Part shown: in pieces, positions 1 to 9,083 of the stretch
Numbering within the stretch: the stretch's first letter is position 1
How the letters are laid out: each line of letters opens with the position of its first letter
Source: Desulfovibrio sp. DV
Lineage (GTDB): Bacteria; Desulfobacterota; Desulfovibrionia; Desulfovibrionales; Desulfovibrionaceae
Reading direction: 5' to 3'
DNA length: 49,710 nt
Assembly: GCF_001936595.1 (NCBI RefSeq)
Contig: NZ_MLBG01000019.1
Location: 1-49,710, forward strand
Translations under genes and position numbers: made by a program
The notes under the pieces: generated by a model
Told to the model about the DNA's origin: nothing
Database searches by the model: none
Seen by the model: only the letters and a program-made list of their open reading frames with translations

Positions 1-129
1 ATGCCGCATATCGGCGTGGGCCGCAGCCATGCCACAAGCCAGCACATCACTCCAGAGCCGAAGGGAAGCACTCTCACCCCCACGGCCAACTTCACGAGCC
101 TTCCTCACGGAATCCCTGCCGGAAGGGCG

Positions 130-370
130 ATCCATCCGGCGTTCCTCGCCGACCGACCCTTGCCTCGAAGGAAATCTTTACCCTTTTCGATATGCTTTTC
201 CAACGGCGTATCGTGATCTGCTGGGCCATGCTGAAATCCGCATCAGCTTGCAGACTGGATATGTCCGGGAGGCTCGGCATAGAGCTTCTGGCTTATATGC
301 CATGTTGCTAAAGCTCATTGGGGGTGGAGTGTTGGACTATCAAGAACTTCGGGCGCAGCTTGCACAATGA
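130..370 (+). pseudogene. Remnant of a phage-type tyrosine integrase N-terminus
   Basis: About 60 codons ending at a stop at 368-370 read like the N-terminal domain that precedes the SAM-like and catalytic domains in many phage integrases: an aromatic/Arg stretch (LYPFRYAFP), then RDLLGHAEIRISLQTG and VREARHRA, matching the usual pattern of 'YYFRRRIP.dLr.llG..EIR.SL.TG..reAr.rA'. Nothing like the catalytic Arg/His/Tyr domain follows; the frame stops and the next gene is on the other strand. No credible start codon with a ribosome binding site precedes it. Read as the decayed edge of a former integrated element. The family assignment is by eye and rests on a short segment. Confidence 0.5.
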
Positions 371-482
371 CGGCAATGTCGCCCGCCATGGTTGCCGGCG
401 ACAAGAGCATCGCGGGTTTTCGCAGCAAAGCGATTGAAGCTGCCCTGAATAACCCCAGCATTCTCTTTCGGCTTTGCGTCGT

Positions 483-2627
483 TTACCGAAATTTCGTGGA
501 CATCACCCGCACAATAACATCCTTGAGAGCCTGTATTTCAATTGGCTTGGAAACATAATCGTTCATTCCTGCCACCAGAAAATGTTCCCGATCGCCTGAC
601 ATGGCATGGGCAGTCATGGCTACGATCGGGATGTTGGCTTTTGCCTTTAGCTCTAAAGAATTCCGAATCGACTTGGTAGCAATTATGCCGTCCATAACGG
701 GCATCTGTATGTCCATAAAAACCAAGTCATAATTGTTGGCTTCAATCATTTTTAAAGCTACGCTACCATTATTTGCAGTCTCTACGTCATGGCCTAATTT
801 CTGCAATAACATTTTTGCAACCATTCGGTTCAAATCTTCGTCTTCAACAACCAAAATTTTAAACGCACCAAGATCATCTGGCAAGCTGTCCGGGAAAGAT
901 TCGGCGATTGCTTTCTTGTCCAATATTTCTTTTTGAAAGCTCATAACCACGAAAAACGTTGTCCCAACACCAAACTCACTTGAGACACAAAGGCTCCCTC
1001 CCATCAGGCCAACCAACCTGCTGACTATAGCAAGCCCGAGTCCTGCGCCTTGTCTTGAACGAGCATACGAACCGTCAACTTGAGTAAATGGTTTGAACAT
1101 TTCATCCAGCCACTCATCTTTTATGCCGACTCCTGTGTCTGTTACGGAAAATAGAACTCGACATTGTTGATCGTTCTGGTTCGAAACCATAGACGCATCA
1201 ACAACGACACTACCTTTCTCTGTAAACTTAATTCCATTCCCAACAAGATTAAAAAGAACTTGCCGCAATCGAGCTTCATCCCCAACCAATCCCTGGGGTA
1301 TGCGGTTGTCGCACAAAAAAACTAATTCAATGTTTTTATTCTTACAAACGATCTCAAAAGATTCCCGAACAGATTCTACCAGCTCGTTGACGCCAAACAC
1401 GTCCTCTCGGACATCAATTTTATTTGATTCGACGCGCGCCAAATCGAGAATATCTGACAACAAACCAGATAACCGACCAGAAGACCTTATAGCTTCAAGG
1501 ATATACTTCTTTTGTTCAAGATCTTGGGCAGTCAACTGGAGAATCTGAAGAATCCCAAGGATACCATTGAGAGGCGTACGTATCTCATGGCTCATATTTG
1601 CCAAAAATTCGCTCTTTGCCCGACTTGCCCGGTCAGCCGCGTCTTTAGCCCGCAGCAAATCATCCTCCATCTGTTTTCTGGCTGTAATATCGGTCAAGTT
1701 CAAAACCCACCCAAGGTGCTCTGCTGTCTCAGTTTGCATAGGACGTCCGCTTAACAGCAGGTATGACTCACACTTTGATTCATGCTTTAAGCATACTTCG
1801 AGAGATCGTATGACATGTTTATCCATCATGCAGATTAAGCTGAAGCGAGGCCAGCCTGAATCATTCTTTTCCGGGAGTTGATGAGCGTTTGTTGAGGATC
1901 GACTAATGACCTCCAATGGGAAAACGTCCTCGAAGTTGCTCCCAATGGGATTCTCCTGGCCGCAAAGTCGTCGAGCCTGCGAACTGGCGCGAATGATGGC
2001 TCCCTCGGGGTCGCATACCACAATCGCCTCAGCAGCCTGCTCTAAAATAATGCTGGCTAGCTGCCCTGAAGAAAGTATCTTCTCGATCCTTTTCTGCTCG
2101 CGCAGATCCGTAAGCAGTATGGCGACAATGGGATTATCGTCCAGTTGCAAGAGACTCAAAGAAACGAGCACCGGTAATTCACTGCCATTGGCTGCCTTCA
2201 GTTTGACCTCACCCTTGGACTTATCAAGTATGACTTGTTGCAGGAGAGATCGAAACAGTTCCCGGTCGGGGGGCGAAATGAAGGCCAGGAGAGACTTTCC
2301 AAGGATCTGTTCAGCCCCAAGATCTAAAAGGGTAAAAAAATTCGAATTGGCAAAAAGAATTTGGCCGTCCAAATCTACAGTCACCGCAGACTCGCTCATT
2401 TGCTCAAACATCACCCGGTAGACGTGGTCTGCTCCGCTCAGTGTGAAGACTTGGTCTCCCTGAACTCCAGACGAGATAACAGCGTCAATTTCTCCGTTCC
2501 TGATAGCCCGCAGAGTGTCCTCGGCCTCCTCGAGACGAATTCGCAGCTCCTCATTTTCCTGGGCTAACACTTCCAGTGGCTTGGTCCTATTCATGTCCAC
2601 AAGCGATGCGCTCCTTTGGCTGGACAT
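483..2627 (-). CDS. Hybrid sensor histidine kinase (PAS-PAS-HisKA-HATPase-REC) of the kai operon
   Basis: 714 aa, no signal peptide or membrane span, so cytoplasmic. An N-terminal coiled coil (about 15-45) leads to the 'LRAIRNGEIDAV' linker common in PAS kinases, then PAS folds at about 65-180 and 190-315. HisKA has the H-box SHEIRTPLNG with phospho-acceptor His347; HATPase_c shows the N box (about 460-468), DTGVGI and GAGLGLAI; a C-terminal receiver (about 590-710) has acidic EDED, phospho-acceptor Asp639 (MDIQMP) and Lys694. It would autophosphorylate and pass phosphate to its own receiver; an external partner is not visible. Start chosen at the ATG at 2627 because AAAGGA lies just upstream; the gene then overlaps the second kaiB by 41 nt. 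A downstream ATG at 2594 is possible. Last gene of the kaiC-kaiB-kaiB-kinase operon, so it is the likely output or input kinase of KaiC. Its AT-rich codons differ from most of the window. Confidence 0.9.
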   Translation of the reverse strand: MSSQRSASLVDMNRTKPLEVLAQENEELRIRLEEAEDTLRAIRNGEIDAVISSGVQGDQVFTLSGADHVYRVMFEQMSESAVTVDLDGQILFANSNFFTLLDLGAEQILGKSLLAFISPPDRELFRSLLQQVILDKSKGEVKLKAANGSELPVLVSLSLLQLDDNPIVAILLTDLREQKRIEKILSSGQLASIILEQAAEAIVVCDPEGAIIRASSQARRLCGQENPIGSNFEDVFPLEVISRSSTNAHQLPEKNDSGWPRFSLICMMDKHVIRSLEVCLKHESKCESYLLLSGRPMQTETAEHLGWVLNLTDITARKQMEDDLLRAKDAADRASRAKSEFLANMSHEIRTPLNGILGILQILQLTAQDLEQKKYILEAIRSSGRLSGLLSDILDLARVESNKIDVREDVFGVNELVESVRESFEIVCKNKNIELVFLCDNRIPQGLVGDEARLRQVLFNLVGNGIKFTEKGSVVVDASMVSNQNDQQCRVLFSVTDTGVGIKDEWLDEMFKPFTQVDGSYARSRQGAGLGLAIVSRLVGLMGGSLCVSSEFGVGTTFFVVMSFQKEILDKKAIAESFPDSLPDDLGAFKILVVEDEDLNRMVAKMLLQKLGHDVETANNGSVALKMIEANNYDLVFMDIQMPVMDGIIATKSIRNSLELKAKANIPIVAMTAHAMSGDREHFLVAGMNDYVSKPIEIQALKDVIVRVMSTKFR

Positions 2628-2943
2628 CAAGTCCTTTAAGGATACGGCCTTCGTCGGACAAGCTGCCGATAAACTTGCGCAGTGGGAGTGGAAGTTCCTT
2701 GATCAGAGTTGGAGCGGCGATAACTTGCTGTGCGCTGGCCAGCTCCGGGTGTTGGTAGATATCGAGAATCTCGATTTCGTAACGCCCTTGCAGGTGTTCC
2801 TCACAGAGTTTCTTGATAGAGGTGATCGCCTCCCTCGACCTCGGTGTCATACCTGCCACATAGAGGCGTAGAACATACTTTTGCTGGGCACGATCCTGGA
2901 GCGCCTTTTCAAAATCAGCAGCTCTATTTTTTGGTTTATCCAC
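2587..2943 (-). CDS. kaiB: KaiB-like protein, second copy
   Basis: 118 aa. The KaiB thioredoxin-like/fold-switching core is clear: [18 protein letters not shown], a basic helix, an acidic [13 protein letters not shown] strand-turn, and the hallmark [18 protein letters not shown] followed by a GLDV end. KaiB binds the CI ring of KaiC and in cyanobacteria recruits or releases output kinases. It starts with GTG (CGGAG 7 nt upstream) and overlaps the stop of the first kaiB by 8 nt (GTGGATAA), and the kinase start lies inside its 3' end, so the three genes are translationally coupled. It differs substantially from the first copy, so the pair is not a recent duplication. Whether both bind KaiC cannot be told from sequence. 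Confidence 0.92.
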   Translation of the reverse strand: MDKPKNRAADFEKALQDRAQQKYVLRLYVAGMTPRSREAITSIKKLCEEHLQGRYEIEILDIYQHPELASAQQVIAAPTLIKELPLPLRKFIGSLSDEGRILKGLDVQPKERIACGHE

Positions 2944-3298
2944 GGCGTACTCCGGAGTCTTGCATCATTTTACCGGAACTCGCCTGGATATTGAGGCCGA
3001 CCAGGACACGTTCGGTGTCGACCAGGGTGCCGATGATCTTTTTGATCGGTTGCGGCAGCTTACGAATCAGTGTTGGGATGGCGACGATTTGGTATTCCCT
3101 GGCGAGATGCGGATTTTCCAGAAGATCGACAACCTCAATCTCGCATCGGCCCTGTAAGTACTCTTCGCAAATCTTTTTCAAGTTGGCGAAGGCCTCCAAT
3201 GATTTGGGCGTCTGCCCGGCTACGTAAAGACGCAGACTCCAGAATGTACCGACCATCGCACCACTCTGCTCCGGAGATATCTCTTCATTTTCCATCAT
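2936..3298 (-). CDS. kaiB: KaiB-like protein, first copy
   Basis: 120 aa with the full KaiB core: [38 protein letters not shown] and [19 protein letters not shown], then VLVGLNI. N-terminal tail of about 18 residues is acidic. GAGGA sits just before tandem ATG codons. It lies 18 nt after the kaiC stop and overlaps the next kaiB, so it is co-transcribed with kaiC. Expected role: reversible binding to the KaiC CI ring. Its C-terminal extension after GLNI (about 15 residues) lacks obvious motif. Two divergent kaiB genes beside a single kaiC is the notable point. Confidence 0.92.
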   Translation of the reverse strand: MMENEEISPEQSGAMVGTFWSLRLYVAGQTPKSLEAFANLKKICEEYLQGRCEIEVVDLLENPHLAREYQIVAIPTLIRKLPQPIKKIIGTLVDTERVLVGLNIQASSGKMMQDSGVRRG

Positions 3299-3316
3299 GT
3301 CGTCCTCTTCAGTGGT

Positions 3317-5023
3317 TCAGTCGGCCTTGCGGATCCGCGCCATGTCATCCCGGCCCTTGGCCAGCGCGTCGTCCTGCGCCATGGCCTCGACCTTAAACAT
3401 CTCCACCTCTTCATCCAGGCAAATGACCTCCTGCTTAAGCGAAGCCATCTGTGCCTCAAGCATAGCCCGTCTCGTTTCCAGGCCGCGCGTCCTGCCTTTG
3501 AGTTCCTGACTGCGCCGCATCGATTCCGCCTGCGCGCGCACTTCCTGGGCTACTCTGGCCGAGCCCATAAGCACCCCCTCAGGGCCAAGGTAAGCGTCAG
3601 TCAATTCCAATCCTTGGCTGGAGAGGACAAATTCTCGGACTTGGTTTGAGTGGTCTGTGCCCCGAGCCTTGAGAACAAACAACGCCCGGTTGCGCTCTCC
3701 ATTCGTCTCAATGTTTCGCAGCAAAATCCACGTGTCCATGAGGGAAGAAATGGCGGCTTCGGTATACTCGCCAGCGGTCTTCCCTGAAGTAAGGTCAGTG
3801 AATAAAGTAGTAATGCCTCGTCCCTTAAGGTAGTCCACAAACCTCGTCAGGACAGACTTGACCTCTTCCTCGTTCCCGACTGAAGACAAGTTCGAGATTG
3901 GGTCGATGATGACAGCACTAGGATTAAACTCCTTGACCATGTTATACATCGTCAAAAGGTGCATTTCCATGCCGAAGGTGGTTGGCCTTGAGGCGTGGAA
4001 CTTGAGCAAGCCGGCATCGACCCATTGCCCCAGATTAATGCCGATGGAGCTCATATTGCGTAGAATCTGGCTGACCGCTTCCTCGAATGCGAAATAGAGG
4101 CACTTTCCGCCCGTAGCGCAGATTGACTGGGCAAAGGCGGAAGCCAAACTCGATTTGCCCGTTCCGGCTGTACCTGTGATCAGGACGCTGGAACCTTTGT
4201 AATATCCACTGCCGCCGAGCATTGTGTCCAGGCGCTCGACCCCCGACGGGACTCGCTCCATTAATGTGGCATAGTCCAGATTAATGGAGGTGATGGGCAT
4301 AACCGAAAAACCGGTCGCACCAATGAGGAAGGGGTACTCGTTGGTGCCGTGGCGGGATCCACGATATTTGACGATCCGCAGCCTGCGTGTGGCGATGTCG
4401 CTTTTAACCCTGACATTCAGATCGATCACGCAGTCGGATACATACTCCTCAAGTCCGTGCCGGGTGAGGTTCCTGTCGCCCCGTTCCCCCGTGATCATCG
4501 CCGTCAGCCCTTTGTCCTTGAGCCACCGAAAGAGCCGCCGCAACTCCGAGCGCAGGATCAGTTCGTTGGGCAAGGCTGCGAACAGCGATTCCACCGTGTC
4601 CAGGACGATCCGCTTGGCACCGATGGCGTCTACAGCACTGGCGAGGCGAATAAAAAGTCCCTCCAAGTCGTACTCGCCCGTTTCTTCAATATCACTCCGT
4701 TCGACCTGGACATACTCGACCAGAAGTTTGCCATTGGTTTCTAAATCTTGGAGGTTCCAGCCCAACGAAATGACGTTCTGAGCCAGTTCTTCTGGTCTCT
4801 CCTCGAAGGAAACGAAGACGCCGGGTTCGTCGAATTCCGTCGCGCCGCGAACCAAAAACTCCATGCCAAAAAGTGTCTTGCCGCAGCCCGGCCCACCGCA
4901 GACCAGGGAGGGACGCCCCTTGGGCAGCCCCCCAGCAGTAATCTCGTCAAACCCTTGTATCCCGGTTGGACATTTCGCAAGGACATCTTGGCGTATGTTA
5001 ACCAACGATCTATCTGAAACCAT
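3317..5023 (-). CDS. kaiC: KaiC-like double RecA-fold ATPase/kinase
   Basis: 568 aa. Two KaiC domains are visible. CI has Walker A GGPGCGKT (43-50) and the catalytic Glu pair FEERPEE (74-75); CII has TGTAGTGKSS (283-291) and FEE (314-315). At the place of the cyanobacterial Ser431/Thr432 autophosphorylation pair (ISTITDT) this protein reads AAISSLMDT, i.e. Ser426-Ser427, a two-serine version of the kind described for KaiC2-type proteins. After the CII domain a 70-residue charged, heptad-like coiled coil (about 488-560) replaces the short cyanobacterial tail that binds KaiA; no kaiA is in the window. Start ATG with GAGGAG 8 nt upstream. First gene of the operon with two kaiB genes and a hybrid kinase. 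In such non-cyanobacterial systems the likely outcome is an hourglass timer or stress signalling; that is inference. Confidence 0.93.
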   Translation of the reverse strand: MVSDRSLVNIRQDVLAKCPTGIQGFDEITAGGLPKGRPSLVCGGPGCGKTLFGMEFLVRGATEFDEPGVFVSFEERPEELAQNVISLGWNLQDLETNGKLLVEYVQVERSDIEETGEYDLEGLFIRLASAVDAIGAKRIVLDTVESLFAALPNELILRSELRRLFRWLKDKGLTAMITGERGDRNLTRHGLEEYVSDCVIDLNVRVKSDIATRRLRIVKYRGSRHGTNEYPFLIGATGFSVMPITSINLDYATLMERVPSGVERLDTMLGGSGYYKGSSVLITGTAGTGKSSLASAFAQSICATGGKCLYFAFEEAVSQILRNMSSIGINLGQWVDAGLLKFHASRPTTFGMEMHLLTMYNMVKEFNPSAVIIDPISNLSSVGNEEEVKSVLTRFVDYLKGRGITTLFTDLTSGKTAGEYTEAAISSLMDTWILLRNIETNGERNRALFVLKARGTDHSNQVREFVLSSQGLELTDAYLGPEGVLMGSARVAQEVRAQAESMRRSQELKGRTRGLETRRAMLEAQMASLKQEVICLDEEVEMFKVEAMAQDDALAKGRDDMARIRKAD

Positions 5024-5112
5024 TATGGAAACTCCTCTGCTCGGATTCGGCGAAACCCTATTAATAACTATTACACGAATACCCCTCCCTGACCAGTAGT
5101 TGCGGATGCTCT

Positions 5113-5179
5113 GGAAAAGATTGTAGCCAAAGTGGCTTTGACGCGGCCTGCGCAGCCTGCAAGATCAACAATCTTTTCC
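5113..5179. other. Structured inverted-repeat element upstream of kaiC
   Basis: Perfect 12-bp arms, GGAAAAGATTGT (5113-5124) and its complement ACAATCTTTTCC (5168-5179), enclose 43 nt with an internal hairpin AGCC-AAAGT-GGCT (5125-5137) and a GC-rich dyad (GGCCTGCGCAGCC). Read on the minus strand it is about 90 nt before the kaiC start, so it could be a leader RNA fold, a relic of a small mobile element, or a binding site. I do not recognise a known riboswitch class. Confidence 0.5.
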
Positions 5180-5205
5180 CGAACTGACCGCTCAGCTTTC
5201 TAAAC

Positions 5206-5259
5206 GAAAAAGCGACAGGCCGACGTCCAGCAGATGGCGTCGGTCCTGTCGCTTTTCTT
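5206..5259 (-). terminator. Rho-independent terminator after the Liv operon
   Basis: Long stem: AAAAGCGACAGG-CCGACG (5208-5225) pairs with CGTCGGTCCTGTCGCTTTT (5238-5256), one bulged base, 12-nt loop. On the minus strand the stem is followed by TTTTTCG, giving a strong terminator for transcripts arriving from the PaaK-like gene and insulating kaiC. The plus strand also has CTTTTCTT after the stem, so it may act in both directions. Confidence 0.8.
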
Positions 5260-5542
5260 GGCTTGAACACTTCTGAAGCGGTTAATCCTCCCCTTTTCAG
5301 GCAGTCTGCAAAGGAGGGGCATGCTGCTGCGAATCAGGAATGGATGATCGCTTCGACAACGCCCGTGGAGACGCGGCAATGGAAGATAAAGATACGTAAA
5401 ATGGCTTCCGGTAGCTGATCCGCAAGCGCTACGGTGTGGAGCACCATGCCGAAAAGCAAAAACTTGCACCGGGGCAGATGGTCGCCCTGCGAACCGAAAA
5501 ATCCAGCCGGCCCTGGGCTGATGCGCCCGCTGGCCTGGGAGA

Positions 5543-6811
5543 CTACTCGAATCGGCGTTCGTCCAGGAGTTTGGGCGAGCCTGAGACTATGTTTTCGCCA
5601 GAGGGCAGCACCGTCACCTGCGGGCGCAGCTTGAGCCTTTCCTGGAAACGGGCTGCGAAAGCCGCCGTGTCCAGGGGTTCGCGGCAGCACAGCCGGACCT
5701 CGATGGTGTCCTTGCCACCGGGATTCTGGATCACGATCTGCCAGTCGACAATGGCCGGGAAGGCGGCGACGACTTCGGCGGCCTGGGCCGGATAAATGAA
5801 CTGTCCTTTGACCTTGGCCGTATCGTCGGCCCGGCCGAGGATGCCGGCCAGACGCGGGGAGGTGCGGCCGCAGGGGCAGGGCGTGTCGTCAAGCCTGGAG
5901 AGATCGCCCGTGGCCAGGCGGATGAGCGGATAGGCGTCGGCAAAGGGTGTGAAGACCACTTCGCCCACCTCTCCTGGCGGCAGGGGGCGGCCGGTGCCCG
6001 GTTCGCAGATTTCCACAATACCCCGGGAACTGACGTGCATGCCGGTGAGGGCGGCGCATTCGTAGGCGATGCAGCCGACATCGGCCGTGCCGTAGCCTTG
6101 GCGGATGGTCATGGCGAAGGCGTTCTGCACTTTCTGGCGCAGGCTCTCGGGCAGGCGCTCGGCCGCCACAAAGGCCGTGCGCAGCCGGAAATCCCGATGC
6201 AGGTCGAGGCCCCGCTCCCGGGCCTTGTCGGCGATGACGGCGAGGTAGCTGGCCATGCCGACGAAGCCGGTGACAGGCAGCCGGGTCATGAGGTCGATCT
6301 GGACGTCGGTGTTGCCCGGTCCGGCCGGGATGACGGTACAACCGAGTTCCAGCAGCGGTTCCTCCAGCATGAGACCGGCCGGGGTCAGGTGATAGCTGAA
6401 CGTCATCTGGACCAGATCGCCCCGGGCAAAGCCGGCGGCATAAAAGGCCTCGGCCCAGCCCCAATAGTCCGGCCCCGGTCCTTCGGGATCATAGAGCGGT
6501 CCCGGCGACTGGTAGATGCGCCGCAGTCCGGCAACGCCGCCGGTGAGCAGGCGGGCCAGTCCGGCCCCGCCGTCCTGCAAGGCCAGCAACTGTTTCTTGC
6601 CCAGAGGCGGGATGCGGGCGAAGTCGTCCCAGGAGGCGACGTCGTCCGGCGTCAGGCCGGCCCCGTCCAGACGGGCCTTGAATTCCTCGCTGCGCTTGTA
6701 GGCGTGGCTGATCAGCCGGCGCAACCGGTCGAACTTGCGGGCTGCCGCGGCCTCGCGGTCCATGCTCTCCAGCGGGTTGTAGAAACCGGACTCGGGCTTT
6801 GCTGCGTCCAT
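5543..6811 (-). CDS. PaaK-like (phenylacetate-CoA ligase family) protein with altered phosphate loop
   Basis: 422 aa, the length and layout of PaaK-type adenylate-forming enzymes: N-terminal helical LRRLISHAYKRSEEFKARLD, later YGTADVG (in place of the usual YG.SE.G), RLATGDLSRL, a CPCGRTSPR motif and the hinge GRADDTAKVKGQFIYP. The family would make aryl-CoA thioesters from ATP, CoA and an aromatic acid. Odd point: the expected Ser/Thr/Gly-rich loop (SSGTTGKPT in PaaK) reads RIYQSPGPLYDPEGPGPDY here, so ordinary ATP binding is doubtful; it may bind another nucleotide or act without adenylation. Start ATG has AGGGG 7 nt upstream. Last gene of the Liv operon, 179 nt behind livF with a palindromic repeat between them. 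Its steady association with a Liv importer suggests a role in handling the imported acid. Confidence 0.8.
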   Translation of the reverse strand: MDAAKPESGFYNPLESMDREAAAARKFDRLRRLISHAYKRSEEFKARLDGAGLTPDDVASWDDFARIPPLGKKQLLALQDGGAGLARLLTGGVAGLRRIYQSPGPLYDPEGPGPDYWGWAEAFYAAGFARGDLVQMTFSYHLTPAGLMLEEPLLELGCTVIPAGPGNTDVQIDLMTRLPVTGFVGMASYLAVIADKARERGLDLHRDFRLRTAFVAAERLPESLRQKVQNAFAMTIRQGYGTADVGCIAYECAALTGMHVSSRGIVEICEPGTGRPLPPGEVGEVVFTPFADAYPLIRLATGDLSRLDDTPCPCGRTSPRLAGILGRADDTAKVKGQFIYPAQAAEVVAAFPAIVDWQIVIQNPGGKDTIEVRLCCREPLDTAAFAARFQERLKLRPQVTVLPSGENIVSGSPKLLDERRFE

Positions 6812-6890
6812 GATATGCCCCTTTCTCTCTGGTTGGGCCGTCCTGCCGGCAGCCGACCAACTCTTCGCCTGCGGCAGGTATCCCTTGATC

Positions 6891-6965
6891 CCTTTCCCCC
6901 TTGCGGGGGTCCGGGGGCCTCAGGCCCCCGGCGGAGAGGTCCAGGAGAGGCAGCGCCTCTCCTGG
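6891..6965. repeat. GC-rich palindromic repeat (REP-like) between livF and the PaaK-like gene
   Basis: Three adjacent dyads: CCCCC-TTGC-GGGGG (6896-6909); CCGGGGGCCT-C-AGGCCCCCGG (6911-6931, perfect 10-bp arms around one base); and CCAGGAGAGGC-AGC-GCCTCTCCTGG (6941-6965, 11-bp arms, 3-nt loop). Such clusters are typical of dispersed extragenic palindromes in Desulfovibrio genomes. Sitting inside an operon, the hairpins could cause partial termination or protect the upstream mRNA, lowering expression of the last gene. No U-run follows. Confidence 0.75.
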
Positions 6966-6990
6966 CCGCCGGAGGCATCATTCCTCTCGG

Positions 6991-7793
<803 letters not shown>

Positions 7794-7809
<16 letters not shown>

Positions 7810-8969
7810 TCGGGCTTGCGTTCCAGGGTTTCCGTGACCACTTCGACCATCTTGCCGCCGTCGACCTTGTAGATGATGACCGACATATTGGGCCGGTGGT
7901 CGTTTTGGAAGTAGCTGATGGGCGGGGTCAGGCCCATGGGATTGTAATCGCGCAGTGTCTCCAAGGCGTCCTTGATGGCCGGTCCGGTAAGCGGTCCTTT
8001 GGCGGCGGCGATCTTAAGGCCCTCGGCCATGACCAGCATGGAGGCAAAGCCCCGGATGTAATGGGTCATTTTCGGCGCGCCGTTCGTCAGTTTTTCGATG
8101 ACGGCCATGCCGGGCACCTTCTGGCCGTAGACCACGGCGGTCTGGAGCGAATAGGTGCCGTTGGCGGCGTCGCCGGCGAGCTTGAACAGGCTTTCGTCCA
8201 CGCCCCAGATGTTGCAGAAAAACGTGGTTTTAAAGCCCAGTTTTTGGGCGTCCTTCATGATGACGGCGGCCGAGGGCGTGGTGCCGCCGATCCAGACGTA
8301 GTCCGGGGCCAGCTTTTGCAGGCGCAGCATCTGGGCCATGGCATCCATGGCCCCCAGAGCCACGGTCTCATCGCCCACGATTTCAAAGCCCAGTTCCTTG
8401 GCATAGTCCTTGGCCGCTGGAATGGGCACCAATCCGTAGGGGTGGTCGGGATAGACAAAGGCCACCTTGGGGGCGCGGGCTTCTTTCCAGTTGGCTTTGA
8501 AATATTTGAGTGCCCCACGGATCTGGGTGGAATAGTCGGCAGCCACGAAGAAGTTGTACGGGGCCTTGGCCGGATCGGTCAGGTGGGCGGAATAGGAAGC
8601 CGACAGGGTGGGAATTTCATCTTTGCCCACGAACTTGGTCAGGGCTTCGGTGTCCTGGGTGCCCCAGCCCTGCAGGGCCACGATCTTGTCCTGGGAGGTG
8701 AACCGCTTGTAGGCGGACAGGGCCTGCTGGGCGTTGTAGGCGTAGTCCACCTCGATGAGCTTGATGGGTTTGCCGGCGATGCCGCCGTTTTCATTTAAGT
8801 ATTTGGCCGCGTCCTTGATGCCTTCGGAGTAGGGCACGCCCACGGCCGAGGTCGGGCCGGACAGGTCGGAGAGCAGGCCGATGTTGACGGACTCCTCGGC
8901 CAGGGCCGGGCCGGCCAGGGTGAGTGTCCAGGCCAGGGCCAGGGTCAGCAGTGTTGCCAGTCGTTTCAT
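7794..8969 (-). CDS. livK: ABC transporter periplasmic substrate-binding protein (LivK/urtA type)
   Basis: 391 aa. Clear Sec signal peptide at 1-23 (MKRLATLLTLALAWTLTLAG then ALA-E). Mature part begins VNIGLLSDLSGPTSAVG and follows the type I periplasmic-binding fold (ANF/Peripla_BP_6), with the NENGGIAGKPIKLI signature. Start set to the ATG at 8969 because it opens the signal peptide and has GGGGGGA just upstream; the frame is open further up but without a ribosome site. It captures the ligand for the LivHMGF pump. Ligand is not predictable; the two acyl-adenylate-type neighbours point to an organic acid or aromatic/branched amino acid rather than urea. Confidence 0.92.
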
Positions 8970-9083
8970 TTTTCCCCCCACGGTTGCGTGTTGCGTCCCG
9001 GCTTCGCCCGCCGGGATGTCCGGAAATCCCTGGCCTGACGGCTTGCGCCGCCCCCTGAAAGTCCGCCGCATTGTGGCGCAGGG

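Larger units (their letters stand above)
5024..5542. other. Non-coding stretch between the Liv operon end and kaiC
   Basis: No convincing gene. It holds the kaiC leader (minus strand), the 67-nt inverted-repeat structure at 5113-5179 and the terminator hairpin at 5206-5259. The minus strand just before kaiC is AT-rich (TAATAGTTATTAATAGGG around 5055-5072), a plausible promoter area, but I could not fix a clear -35/-10 pair. The stretch 5260-5542 after the PaaK-like gene has short open frames only. Confidence 0.6.
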
